DNA from: Fimbriimonadaceae bacterium
Lineage (GTDB): Bacteria > Armatimonadota > Fimbriimonadia > Fimbriimonadales > Fimbriimonadaceae
NCBI GenBank assembly: GCA_019638835.1
Contig: JAHBTC010000009.1
Span: 1 to 46,365 of the forward strand
Reading direction: 5' to 3'
Length of the DNA stretch: 46,365 bases
Of the stretch, positions 1-8,764 are shown in pieces. Each line of letters starts with the position of its first letter. Position 1 is the first letter of the stretch. Under the pieces are notes generated by a model. The model ran no database searches. It worked only from the letters and a program-made list of their open reading frames with translations, and was not told the DNA's origin. The position numbers were made by a program, and so were the translations under genes.

Positions 1-271
1 GACGTTCATCATGCGCGATCATTGCAAGCAGATATGAGGCGTTCCTTGTTACGTCCTGATAGGCACCGGGACTACGATCGCCGGTCGCGTTAAAGCGCTC
101 CAAGAACTCCTCAGATGACTTTTGCGAGTTCTGCCTTGCCGCACTCGATGACTCGGGTTCAAACCAGAGGTTGCCCATGTCCACGAATACCTCAAACCCC
201 TTTCCATGTAGCGTCTCAATTCGCTCACCACGACATCGCCTCGCAATCGCGAGAAGTTGTTCGTAGGTCAC
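1..271 (-). CDS. Hypothetical protein, 3' end cut off by window edge
   Basis: The frame opens with GTG at 271 and stays open to the window edge, about 90 residues (begins VTYEQLLAIARRCRGERIE). A GAGGAG Shine-Dalgarno sequence lies about seven bases before the GTG, and the start is 10 bp after the stop of the large outer-membrane-type gene, so the two are probably co-transcribed. The visible part is hydrophilic and mixed-charge, with no signal peptide or membrane segment, so it is probably cytosolic. I do not recognise a family. An alternative overlapping frame (49-246) reads as arginine-rich shadow and was discarded. Confidence 0.55.
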   Translation of the reverse strand, partial: MTYEQLLAIARRCRGERIETLHGKGFEVFVDMGNLWFEPESSSAARQNSQKSSEEFLERFNATGDRSPGAYQDVTRNASYLLAMIAHDER

Positions 272-281
272 GAGATTCTCC

Positions 282-3200
282 TCAGAACCGGATGCTATAG
301 TCCATGCGGAAACCCCACTGGTTGGCCAGCGTGTTCGAGGGTCGCATGTGTTCCCAGTTCAGGTTTGTCACCGAGATACCGAACGTTTGGTTCGGGCCCG
401 GTTGCTGATTGAACGCCAATGCGAACCAGTGTCGGGTTCGTCGGTTGCCGTTCGTCTCTTCCTGGTTGAGTCGGTATTCAAGCTTGAGCGGCGAGCCACT
501 ATTCGCAAACATCGTCAAATCGATGCCCGCGCCACGGATCAACTGGTTGGTCTTATCGTTGATCTTCTCGTCAAACGCCAGCGCCAACTTCGCATCGTGG
601 AATCCGTTGTATCCGAGGCTCCAGCGGTTGGTGCGCCACTCCGTAGCGACACTGCCCAGAAGGGCTCGGTTATCGTCCTTCAGCGGGTTCGTTTGAACCT
701 CGTGATTGAGCGTCCAAGTTTGTCCGGCTCCCGCGACGAAGCGGAAGTTCCGCACCATGACCTGCTCGTTGTTCGGCATCGTACGGACGTCATAAATGAT
801 GTCGGCGCGAACGGGCGCGTCGCCTTCGGTATCCGTCGAAACGGAGAACACGCGGTCAATTGCGCGCTGCTGAAGCGAGTCAATCTGTGAACGGTAATCG
901 AATCCAAAGCGGAACGATCCGATCGTTGCCCCGAAGCCCATGCCCCGATTCTCCTTTTGCCAAAGGCTCTTGTCGTGGAGCGTGTCGGCCGTAAAGTGGA
1001 ACCTGACGTCATCTAGGAATCCCCAATCTAAGGGCCGGCTGTTGCTAATGCTGACGTTGCCCACGCTTCGGTCGCGCTGACCATCCCAGTTTTGATGTTG
1101 GTACTGCGCGGAGTCCACTTTGATGCCTGCGAACTGGCCACCGCTCATCGTGACATTGCCATTGCGAGTTCCATCGCCACCGTTCATGGCGCGTTGAGTT
1201 CCCCAATCAAGGCGGATACCGCCACCGAAATCGAACCAGAAGCCGTAATTGCGGTTGACTTCATCCTTGGCGTCGCCATCGCGAAGCAAACGAGAATCGG
1301 TAACGCTGACCCCTGCCCGAGGCGTGATCTGAGTTTCAACCGTGTTTGAGGTCAGAGTTTCACGGGTTCCATCCTCAAAATCTGTACGGCTATGTTCCGT
1401 ACGAACCGAAGTCGTTGGCGTTATGTTCGTCGAGTAGACGATCGTATCGCGAACGCCGTCGGGAGTTGTGTCTTCTTCCCCGTCAAACGAACGCTCCTCT
1501 CGCATGACCATGAGGTTCCCCATGTTGCCGAGGTTGCGTTCGAGTTGCATCCGTCGGTACGTTTGATCAATAAAGGATGCGGTGGGGTCAAACCGACCGT
1601 TGTTCCAGAGTTGCAATCCGAACTTCGTCAGGTTGTCAACGGTGATGTTGGCTTGAAGGTTCTCCGTTCCGAACTGCGTCACGCCGTCGTCTTGGATGCC
1701 TTGGAGGCTTGAATACTCTAAACCGATGCGCCGCGACAACGCCCACTTGATGTTGAGTTCGGTCTGATCCTTGCCTCGTAGACCCGAAAGCAGATCACGT
1801 TCGCCGTCGTTCAGGCTACCGAACGCGCGGAACTCACTATCCACTCCGCGCTGGCGATAAAGGATTGAGAGGTCTTTATCCTTGTAGTTGAAGAACTGGC
1901 GTCGCAGGCGACCGTTGATATCGTCGGCTTGGAGCGACGTGAACTCAAGACTCCGACCCGAGAGGTTCATATTGAGTTGGACATTGGTGCGGTTGAGGCC
2001 CGCGTCCGTACCCAAAATTCGTTGCTCCGTGTTCGTAAGTGCGTTCGCGCCGTCAAATGCGTCATCCGTATTCTGGTCGCGGATGCTCAGGTTCACGCCC
2101 GGCATATTGATGTCCACGTTGCGCACGCTGACCCCGCCGGATTCGTTTCGGGCGTTGAACCAGCCAACTCGGATCGCACCGTCCTTCGTCATCTGGTAGT
2201 TACCGCTCCAGAAGTCGCGCGTGAGTCCCGCGCCGTTGAGGAAGAACCGAGGGTCGTTGTTGTTCGGTTTGACGTCCGGCCCCATCATCGTCATCACGTC
2301 GTTGACGTATCCGGCAACTTCTTCGCCGGACATCGCATCGAGGCGGTTAAATGTTTCGTCGGCATCGAGTCGGCGATGAGTGACACTAAACGGTCCGGCC
2401 GCCATGTCAAATGCGTCCGAGTTGAACCTTCCCGCATCGGAACGGATGGCGCGTGCGTTGTAAGTGACGCGCACGGGGCCGTTGAATGCCAGGTTGAAAG
2501 TCTCGCGGCGGATGCCCTGTTCCTTCTCAAGTTGCTTGCGGTCGGCTTCGCGCAGGTCGCCAAATCGGGTGAATCCCTGCTCCACATGTTGATCGGTCCA
2601 GCCGATCTCAAGTCCGTTTCGCGTGAACTGGAAGGCCCGACGGTGGAGACCTGAGCCCCCTTGCGTATTCACCCCAAGTTGGCTGAGTTGGAACTGGCCG
2701 ATGCTCGTATTCGCATTCGCATTGAACGTCGTTCTCTCCAAACCGCGCTCTTTCTCAAGTTGGCCCCGGTCCTCTTCTGCAATATCTTTGAACCGGTTGA
2801 AACCTTGATCCACGACTTGCGAGGCAAAGTTCACGGTGAGGCCCTGATAGCTTAGGCTGATGTCCCGCCAATCAATGCTGCCATTGTCGTCGCCCACGGT
2901 GCGGAAACCTGAGCCAACTCCCAGGTCACCAAGTTGGACACCGCGCATCTGGAAGTTCGATCGCTTGAGTCCACGCTCCTTTGCAAACTGATTGACTTCT
3001 TCGGCGGTGAATCCCGCACCGCGAAGCGTGTCCATTCCTGTGAACCGTCGGTCAATGTCGCGGTAGTCCACGGAAATGGTGCCGCCCCCAACTCGCATAG
3101 ACGCTTGCTGAATGATCGCTTGCCCCGTCCCTTCGTCGGCACCCTGCTGGGTGTTCGATTCGCCGGTCATCAAGTCCATCGAATCCGTGCCGGATCGTTG

Positions 3201-3851
3201 CCCCACAAAGAAGCCACCGCGAAGGCTCATCGCGCCGGAAGAAAAACTGTTGCTCAGGCCGTAGATATCGCTCGTAAGCATGCGACCGTCGGCCGTTCGT
3301 TCGGTAACACCAAGCCCAACCGCGAACGACGCCCCGGGGAGGAGCGAGATGAAACTGCCCTGCGTTCCTTCGCCATTACCGACCGTGCCCGTTTGCGGCT
3401 TGGTTGCGTCGTAGCGATAACTTGCCCGCATGCTGCCGCCGGTAACGCCGACGTTGAGAACAACAAGTCCCGACTCGTGGTCAATCGAATAATCCGTTCC
3501 AGGAGTAAGAATCTTGCCATCCAAATCAAGGCGCTCAGAGTGAGGAATGATGTGGGCGCGCCGAAGCGGAATGCGAGTCGTACCGGCCCGCAACCGGATG
3601 AGTTCCATCCCGTGGGTGCCTCCAACATTAGGAAGCAACATGTCCGCATCGTTGTTCGTGGCACTAAAAGTTTGAAGATTGAATCCGCCCGCTTGTGAAG
3701 GAGGACTGCTCTGCTCTTCAGCCGGAGGATTCTCGGGAGGATTCTGGGGCGCAGGACTTTCCTGCGCGAGCCCAATGGCGGGCCACACAGTCGCTAGCGC
3801 TGCAATCCGCAGCGACGAGGCGAATCTGTTCTTTCCTCCGATACTATTCAT
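282..3851 (-). CDS. Large secreted repeat protein, probable outer-membrane beta-barrel
   Basis: A 1189-residue protein. A signal peptide ends near residue 29 (hydrophobic core then GLAQE) and is followed by a Pro/Glu-rich linker (about 31-55). The rest is rich in alternating polar/hydrophobic strands and Asn/Asp/Gly turns, and the chain ends in a C-terminal Phe (MDYSIRF), the usual signature of an outer-membrane barrel. At least five copies of a roughly 75-residue unit are visible between about 255 and 700. The unit consists of strands, then QGF-RF-D, then D--QLEKE-G--R-TFN, with copies ending near residues 300, 376, 453, 625 and 699. I know no named family for it. It could be a barrel, a long beta-solenoid, or a barrel with a repeated periplasmic insert. 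The start is chosen for its signal peptide; the Shine-Dalgarno sequence is weak. A small hypothetical gene follows 10 bp downstream. Confidence 0.7.
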   Translation of the reverse strand: MNSIGGKNRFASSLRIAALATVWPAIGLAQESPAPQNPPENPPAEEQSSPPSQAGGFNLQTFSATNNDADMLLPNVGGTHGMELIRLRAGTTRIPLRRAHIIPHSERLDLDGKILTPGTDYSIDHESGLVVLNVGVTGGSMRASYRYDATKPQTGTVGNGEGTQGSFISLLPGASFAVGLGVTERTADGRMLTSDIYGLSNSFSSGAMSLRGGFFVGQRSGTDSMDLMTGESNTQQGADEGTGQAIIQQASMRVGGGTISVDYRDIDRRFTGMDTLRGAGFTAEEVNQFAKERGLKRSNFQMRGVQLGDLGVGSGFRTVGDDNGSIDWRDISLSYQGLTVNFASQVVDQGFNRFKDIAEEDRGQLEKERGLERTTFNANANTSIGQFQLSQLGVNTQGGSGLHRRAFQFTRNGLEIGWTDQHVEQGFTRFGDLREADRKQLEKEQGIRRETFNLAFNGPVRVTYNARAIRSDAGRFNSDAFDMAAGPFSVTHRRLDADETFNRLDAMSGEEVAGYVNDVMTMMGPDVKPNNNDPRFFLNGAGLTRDFWSGNYQMTKDGAIRVGWFNARNESGGVSVRNVDINMPGVNLSIRDQNTDDAFDGANALTNTEQRILGTDAGLNRTNVQLNMNLSGRSLEFTSLQADDINGRLRRQFFNYKDKDLSILYRQRGVDSEFRAFGSLNDGERDLLSGLRGKDQTELNIKWALSRRIGLEYSSLQGIQDDGVTQFGTENLQANITVDNLTKFGLQLWNNGRFDPTASFIDQTYRRMQLERNLGNMGNLMVMREERSFDGEEDTTPDGVRDTIVYSTNITPTTSVRTEHSRTDFEDGTRETLTSNTVETQITPRAGVSVTDSRLLRDGDAKDEVNRNYGFWFDFGGGIRLDWGTQRAMNGGDGTRNGNVTMSGGQFAGIKVDSAQYQHQNWDGQRDRSVGNVSISNSRPLDWGFLDDVRFHFTADTLHDKSLWQKENRGMGFGATIGSFRFGFDYRSQIDSLQQRAIDRVFSVSTDTEGDAPVRADIIYDVRTMPNNEQVMVRNFRFVAGAGQTWTLNHEVQTNPLKDDNRALLGSVATEWRTNRWSLGYNGFHDAKLALAFDEKINDKTNQLIRGAGIDLTMFANSGSPLKLEYRLNQEETNGNRRTRHWFALAFNQQPGPNQTFGISVTNLNWEHMRPSNTLANQWGFRMDYSIRF

Positions 3852-4021
3852 TATGCGCCATCCTGGCTAAAACTGAACCCAGAATCCCCACGAATGGACC
3901 GGATTCCCCCCGAGTTCGACAGAAATGACGCCCGTAGGAGTGCCAGGTTTCACAAGATGACCCTAGTTTCCGGACAAATGCCGTCCAATAACCCATTTGG
4001 AAGGGGGCCAAAGGAAGGGCG

Positions 4022-4237
4022 ATGAGCACCACGGAAGGGGTTGTAGTGGCGGTGTTTCCGCAGAGTCAGGCGCAGGAGTTGTTGATGCGGTGCTTGAATC
4101 ACAGCGACGCGGACACACCGGAGTTTTCGGCCGCGCTGGAGACCCTAGCCGACGCAATCCGCGACTCCATCCGCGAGAGTGAATTGCTCACCTTATCCAC
4201 TAACGATTACGAAGAAGTCCAACTTCGTGCAGCGTAG
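4022..4237 (+). CDS. Small hypothetical protein, 71 aa
   Basis: The ATG is preceded by AAGGAAGGGCG, a reasonable Shine-Dalgarno sequence at normal spacing. The product is acidic and mostly helical, with no signal peptide or membrane segment (STTEGVVVAVFPQSQAQELL...). It stands alone between the divergent outer-membrane-type gene and a convergent oxidoreductase gene whose stop lies 17 bp away. I cannot assign a function. Support comes from the ribosome site, open frame and normal amino-acid composition rather than homology. Confidence 0.55.
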   Translation: MSTTEGVVVAVFPQSQAQELLMRCLNHSDADTPEFSAALETLADAIRDSIRESELLTLSTNDYEEVQLRAA

Positions 4238-4254
4238 TTATTTGCTAATCGGGA

Positions 4255-5391
4255 TCATATCTTGACCCATTGCCCGCTTTCGTTACTACGTTCCCAAGCA
4301 TCCAGTACACGCTGATTTCGCAGTCCATCTTCCATATCAGGGCGCATTCGCTGCCCACTCTTCATGCACCGTATTGCGTGCGCTACCAGGTTGATGAACG
4401 TGTGTTCGTAACCGATAATGTGACCCGACGGCCAGTACGGCGCCGCCCACTCATGCGCTGACTCCGTGACATTGATGGTTCGGAAACCCTGGAGACCCTC
4501 GGGGTCGCCCGCATTGTAGTACTCCAGTTCGTTCATTCGCTCCATGTTGAACACAAGGCTCCCTTTACTCCCGTTGATCTCGATGCGGTTGTAGTTGCGG
4601 CGACCGGGCGCAAATCGGGTGGCTTCAATCGTGGCGAGGGTGCCGCCTTCCATCTCGGCGATCGCGATCGCCGCATCGTCGACGGTCACTTGCTTCTTGC
4701 CGCCACTTCCATCGGGTCGTTCAGGAACGAAAGTCTTGAGTTTTCCGCTGAGCGACGTGAACTCTCCGACAAGATGCCGTCCGAGATCAATCACGTGACT
4801 CCCGATGTCTCCCAGTGACCCCGAGCCAGCAAGGTCTTTGTCCAGACGCCACACCCACGGGAAAGCCGGATCGGCGATCCAATCCTGGAGGTAAGTCGCT
4901 CGGTAGTGGAAGATCTGCCCTATCTTGCCCGCTTCAATCATCTTCTTGGCATGGGCAATTGCCGGCGCGAAGCGATAGTTGTGGAAGACCGCACTCATGC
5001 GGCCACCATTCGCAACCGCCGCCGCCATCGCTTCCGCTTCAGCAAGGGTGTTGCCGATCGGCTTTTCGCACCAAACGGTCTTTCCCGCTTGCGCTGCCGC
5101 AATCGTGATCTCGGCATGGCTGTCTCCGGGAGTGCTGACATCAATGACGTCTATCGCGGGGTTCTCAATCACCCGCCGCCAATCAGTTTCCGCGTGTTGC
5201 CACCCGAGTTGGGCAGCCGCATGTTGCACTTTGTCCGGTGTCCGGCCACAAATCGTGTGCATCTCAATTTCGTAGGGCAAATCATCAAAGTACTTGTTGA
5301 CTTGCCGATAAGCGTTGCTGTGGGCGCGCCCCATAAAGGCGTATCCGATCAATCCGACACGAACGGCTGGCTTGGGCATGGCGGGCATCAT
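4255..5391 (-). CDS. Gfo/Idh/MocA family NAD(P)-dependent oxidoreductase
   Basis: This is a 378-residue cytosolic dehydrogenase of the glucose-fructose oxidoreductase / inositol dehydrogenase family. An N-terminal Rossmann motif (VGLIGYAFMGRAHSNAY, about residues 12-28) binds the nucleotide. The family EKP motif is at residues 109-111 (WCEKPIGNT); its Lys takes part in catalysis. The C-terminal alpha/beta domain carries WRLDKDLAGSGSLGDIGSHVIDL, the usual substrate-binding helix with the conserved Asp and His. Such enzymes oxidise or isomerise sugars or cyclitols; the exact substrate cannot be read from sequence. The start could be the second Met (5379). The neighbours give no pathway context: it stands alone and is divergent from the dus gene by 48 bp. 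Confidence 0.9.
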   Translation of the reverse strand: MMPAMPKPAVRVGLIGYAFMGRAHSNAYRQVNKYFDDLPYEIEMHTICGRTPDKVQHAAAQLGWQHAETDWRRVIENPAIDVIDVSTPGDSHAEITIAAAQAGKTVWCEKPIGNTLAEAEAMAAAVANGGRMSAVFHNYRFAPAIAHAKKMIEAGKIGQIFHYRATYLQDWIADPAFPWVWRLDKDLAGSGSLGDIGSHVIDLGRHLVGEFTSLSGKLKTFVPERPDGSGGKKQVTVDDAAIAIAEMEGGTLATIEATRFAPGRRNYNRIEINGSKGSLVFNMERMNELEYYNAGDPEGLQGFRTINVTESAHEWAAPYWPSGHIIGYEHTFINLVAHAIRCMKSGQRMRPDMEDGLRNQRVLDAWERSNESGQWVKI

Positions 5392-5439
5392 GCTACCGAG
5401 GCCCGACGGATTTGGTCAATTGACCGACACAATTAGGGC

Positions 5440-6504
5440 ATGACTCCCCGCCCTGGCTTCAAAGTCGGGCCGATTACGGTGGACCCGCCCCTGCTCCTTG
5501 CTCCGATGGAAGACGTGAGTAGCCTGCCGATGCGCGTTATCGCCAAGCGGATTGCCGGGCCCGGCTTGATGTTCACGGAGTTCGTAAGCGCCATGGCGAT
5601 CCACCATGGAGCGGAGAAGACGTTTCGGAAGATGCGTATTCACCCGGAGGAGCGACCTCTCGGAATTCAGATTTTTGGTGGAGTGCCGGAGATCATGGCG
5701 GAGACCGCACAACACTGTGAAGCCGCCGGAGCAGACCTTATTGACATCAACATGGGGTGCTGGGTGCCCAAGGTCTGTCGCACGGGCTCGGGGGCTGCCC
5801 TCTTGAAAGACCCTGAAGTAGCGACGGCCATCGTCGCGGCGGTTGTCAAGGCCGTAAGGGTTCCGGTGACCGTGAAGGTGCGGGCCGGGTTTGAATACGG
5901 TGCATTCGCCGCGCCGGATTTGGTGCAGCGGTTCCAAGATGTCGGGGCGCAGATGATCACCCTTCATGCACGTTTCGCCAAGCAGGGATTTGAGGGGCAA
6001 GCCGATTGGGATCTGATCAAACAAATGCGGAAAGTCGTCTCGGTGCCTTTGATTGGGAACGGAGATGTGAAGTCAGGCGAGGACGCGATTCGGATGCTGA
6101 ATGAAACCGGATGCGATGGCGTGATGGCTGGGCGAGCAGCGATCTCTAATCCGTGGCTGCTTCAATCCATACGGTGCGCAATCACGGGAGAGCCCGAAAC
6201 TGCAAAACCGACCCTCGATGAACGTCTTGAGGTCGTGATGGAACACGCCCGAATGATGGTGGCATACCGGAGCGATTCGGATACTCTTGCCGAGGCAAAG
6301 GAGTTACCGACCTTCGCGGAATGCGAACGGCGGGCGATCACCTCGCTCCGGGGACAGTTACCCCTCTATGTGAAGGGCGTTTTCGGAGCGAGCGAATACC
6401 GTGCCCGACTCTCGCGGGTGAATACCCTTGCGGAGTTACAAGTGGTGATGGATGAAGTGCGGGCGACCGCGCGTGACCACGAGACCCTGACCACCGGGGC
6501 TTAG
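5440..6504 (+). CDS. dus: tRNA-dihydrouridine synthase, DusB-like
   Basis: A 354-residue FMN enzyme that reduces specific uridines in tRNA to dihydrouridine using NADPH. The TIM barrel opens with PLLLAPMEDVSSLPMR (flavin binding). The catalytic Cys is residue 107 in DINMGC. Further family motifs are TVKVRAGFE (phosphate/FMN contacts), LHARFAKQGFEGQADW, PLIGNGDV and VMAGRAAISNPWL. The residue after the catalytic Cys is Trp instead of the usual Pro (NMGCWVPKV), which is unusual. The C-terminal helical domain is present and length is normal. There is no clear Shine-Dalgarno sequence; a CACAAT hexamer lies 6 bp before the ATG. It is the only gene of its transcript and converges with mazG. Confidence 0.92.
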   Translation: MTPRPGFKVGPITVDPPLLLAPMEDVSSLPMRVIAKRIAGPGLMFTEFVSAMAIHHGAEKTFRKMRIHPEERPLGIQIFGGVPEIMAETAQHCEAAGADLIDINMGCWVPKVCRTGSGAALLKDPEVATAIVAAVVKAVRVPVTVKVRAGFEYGAFAAPDLVQRFQDVGAQMITLHARFAKQGFEGQADWDLIKQMRKVVSVPLIGNGDVKSGEDAIRMLNETGCDGVMAGRAAISNPWLLQSIRCAITGEPETAKPTLDERLEVVMEHARMMVAYRSDSDTLAEAKELPTFAECERRAITSLRGQLPLYVKGVFGASEYRARLSRVNTLAELQVVMDEVRATARDHETLTTGA

Positions 6505-6671
6505 CACTTTTTAGGGTGGTGGTCGCCTCACCCGGGCGCGGGAGCATATCTTGGTGCTCATTCGCTCAGCGGGGGAGACGTAAATGAACACGGGCGCGTC
6601 CTGAAGCCATGGGAACTCTTGACGTTGAGCATCAACACCATAAGTTGGATGTATCCCACCAAGAATAATCT

Positions 6672-7694
6672 CTACAAAGAAGACGAATTCTTAGCAGCTA
6701 CCCAAAGATCATCCCATTCTTGAGGTGTGAGTTCTTCTAATGGCTTACCGGCAACTCGCTCCATTGCCTGGAAACGAGCCGTGAAGCGATCTACCATGAG
6801 GCGCAAGGCCGATTCGGGCTCAACGTTTGCCCACCTAGCCAGGTTTACGACGGTGAAGAGCAAGTCCCCGATTTCGCTTGCCGTAGCGTCTGCATCGCCA
6901 CTCGCCCAGGCAGCACGCAACTCACGACACTCTTCGTCCAGTTTCGCCCAAACCCCCTCGGCGTCTTGCCACTCGAAACCCGCCCGCGCGGCCCGCTTGC
7001 TAACGTCATAGGCGCGCAACAACGAAGGCAAACTTCGCGGAACTCCCGCAAGTCTCGAAGCGAGAACTTCTCCCTCTTTCTCGGCGGCTTTGATACGGTC
7101 CCACTGCGAAAGAACCTCGGCCTCGGTCTTTGCCGCGCTATCTCCGAACACATGGGGGTGTCTTCGTACCAGTTTGTCTACCAGTTCTTTCGCTACTTCG
7201 TCCGTATTGAAAGCACCATCTCTGTCTTGCATTTGGGCGTGCAATACCGGTTGCAAGAGGACGTCTCCGAGTTCTTCCTGTAAGCCGTGCAAGTCGCCGG
7301 ACTCAATGGCCTCAATCAGTTCGTGAGACTCTTCAATCAAATGTCGGGTAAGAGACTGGTGAGTTTGGGCCTGATCCCAAGGACATCCACCGGGGCCAAG
7401 CAAACGATCTACGATCCAAATGACTCCCGCCAGACCTCCGGGATTCTCAACACTCTGGGCGGGAATCACTACTTCGTCATCAATATCGTGGAGCCCGGCG
7501 AGAGTCGTGGCGACTCCGTCCTGCCAAACGGGTGTTTCGGCCACAAAAATCCCGCGGGCGCGATCCTGGATCGCCGCCGCACTAAAGCCAAGGAATAATT
7601 GATGCGCGCGGGCGTCCGGCACTAGTAGCACCGGAGCCTCATGCACTTGGTAGGAGCCCGTTAGACCAAGCCGAAGTAGCGGCTCGGGCAGCAT
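6672..7694 (-). CDS. mazG: Nucleoside triphosphate pyrophosphohydrolase MazG with N-terminal extension
   Basis: A 340-residue protein. Residues from about 88 on are a full MazG: a first helical domain (DRLLGPGGCPWDQAQTHQSL, then EESHELIEAIESGD and EELGDVLLQ, giving the EExxE..ExxD metal site) and a second MazG-like repeat (WAKLDEECRELRAAW, EIGDLLFTVVNLARW). Such enzymes hydrolyse NTPs, including non-canonical ones, to NMP and pyrophosphate. The first ~85 residues match nothing I recognise; in YabN-type proteins this place holds a tetrapyrrole methylase domain, but this segment is far too short for one. The ATG lies 2 bp after the stop of the foldase gene (TAAGGATG), so the two are translationally coupled. 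Confidence 0.9.
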   Translation of the reverse strand: MLPEPLLRLGLTGSYQVHEAPVLLVPDARAHQLFLGFSAAAIQDRARGIFVAETPVWQDGVATTLAGLHDIDDEVVIPAQSVENPGGLAGVIWIVDRLLGPGGCPWDQAQTHQSLTRHLIEESHELIEAIESGDLHGLQEELGDVLLQPVLHAQMQDRDGAFNTDEVAKELVDKLVRRHPHVFGDSAAKTEAEVLSQWDRIKAAEKEGEVLASRLAGVPRSLPSLLRAYDVSKRAARAGFEWQDAEGVWAKLDEECRELRAAWASGDADATASEIGDLLFTVVNLARWANVEPESALRLMVDRFTARFQAMERVAGKPLEELTPQEWDDLWVAAKNSSSL

Positions 7695-7696
7695 CC

Positions 7697-8710
7697 TTAC
7701 TCCTGCTCGAAGAGTTGCTTCAGCATCGTGTCAAAAGGGGTGCCCTGATAATCGACCCGCGCGGCCTTTCGGGCTTCACGAAGCATGCGAGGCATATTGT
7801 TCCGAACAATTCCTCGATCAAGGAGCATCTTTCGCTTGATCGCTTCCTTTACGGAAGCAAACGGAATCACTTCACTGGCAAGAATGTCCTCTACGAAGAA
7901 TCGAACTCGGGTGTTGTTGCTCCGCACCCACGAAGTCAGCCCGCCCTTCGCAGTACCGACAATGATTGGGCGAGCATCGGTGCCGAGACTCTCTTCCGTG
8001 ACCGGGCCAAGATAACCGCCGGCGATCCGCGAAGCCTCAATGCTGTATTTTTCGGCAACTTCAGCAAACGGCGTTCCGGCGGCGAGTTCGCCATCCACCT
8101 TTCGTTGGGCATCGTCCGTCGCAACCGCGATCACGCGCAAGACAAACCGCTTGGGAATCGTGTAAAGCGTCGTCTTATTCCCGTTGTAATAGGCTTCGAC
8201 TTCTTGGTCAGTGACCGTTACTCCTTGAGTGAGAATGCGGTACTCACAGAGGTCAATGATTGCCTCGCGGCGTAGATCGGCTTCGGTAAGCCCAAGCGCA
8301 AGGAGACCTTCCATGATGCCGGGTGCCGCCGCGAGTTTCAGCTTCATTTGGGCATCAATGTCGGCGTCGTTCGGATAAACGCCTCGGTCGCGCGCAATCT
8401 GGAGGAGAAGAATCTCGTCGATCATTTGCTGCAACATGAGGAAGCCCGGAGCGAGTTCAACAAACTGACCGTTTACGAGGCGACCGACGTTGGGCATGAC
8501 CTGCATGCGCTTGATGTAATCACGGCCCTGGATGCGGTTTCCATTGACGACAATTAGCGTGGTTTCAGAACTGACATCGGTGACGCGGGCCGGGGGTGGA
8601 TTGACTGGAGGAGCGTCTGCTTGCGCTAATGCCGCAGTAGGGGCGACGACGCCTGCAAGGAGAAGCCCAAGCGCGAAAGTAGTAACCGAAACACGCATCG
8701 TAAAAATCAT
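7697..8710 (-). CDS. Periplasmic SurA/PrsA-like peptidyl-prolyl isomerase (foldase)
   Basis: About 337 residues. A signal peptide (MRVSVTTFALGLLLAGVV...ALAQA) is followed by a Pro-rich linker. A helical SurA-N-like chaperone domain comes next (VNGNRIQGRDYIKRM, LQQMIDEILLLQIARDRGVYPNDADID). A parvulin-type domain then includes VLRVIAVATDDAQRKVDGELAAGTPFAEVAEKYS and GGYLGPVTEESLG. It most likely helps fold secreted or outer-membrane proteins; whether the isomerase active site is functional cannot be judged. The longest frame begins at 8749, but the first residues there are basic and lack SD support; ATG 8710 or 8698 gives a proper signal peptide. It lies between a pseudopilin-like gene and mazG, all on one strand. 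Confidence 0.8.
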   Translation of the reverse strand: MIFTMRVSVTTFALGLLLAGVVAPTAALAQADAPPVNPPPARVTDVSSETTLIVVNGNRIQGRDYIKRMQVMPNVGRLVNGQFVELAPGFLMLQQMIDEILLLQIARDRGVYPNDADIDAQMKLKLAAAPGIMEGLLALGLTEADLRREAIIDLCEYRILTQGVTVTDQEVEAYYNGNKTTLYTIPKRFVLRVIAVATDDAQRKVDGELAAGTPFAEVAEKYSIEASRIAGGYLGPVTEESLGTDARPIIVGTAKGGLTSWVRSNNTRVRFFVEDILASEVIPFASVKEAIKRKMLLDRGIVRNNMPRMLREARKAARVDYQGTPFDTMLKQLFEQE

Positions 8711-8764
8711 AACGAACCAACGGCCTCGGATGCATCGTGAAAGGCCCACGACGCAGGCAATTGG

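Noticed and set aside
6505-6671. Tiny plus-strand frames of 6 and 19 codons after dus (starts near 6584 and 6609)
   Set aside because: One has a GGGGGAG ribosome-like site, but no length, pattern or neighbour supports a product; spacer between convergent genes.
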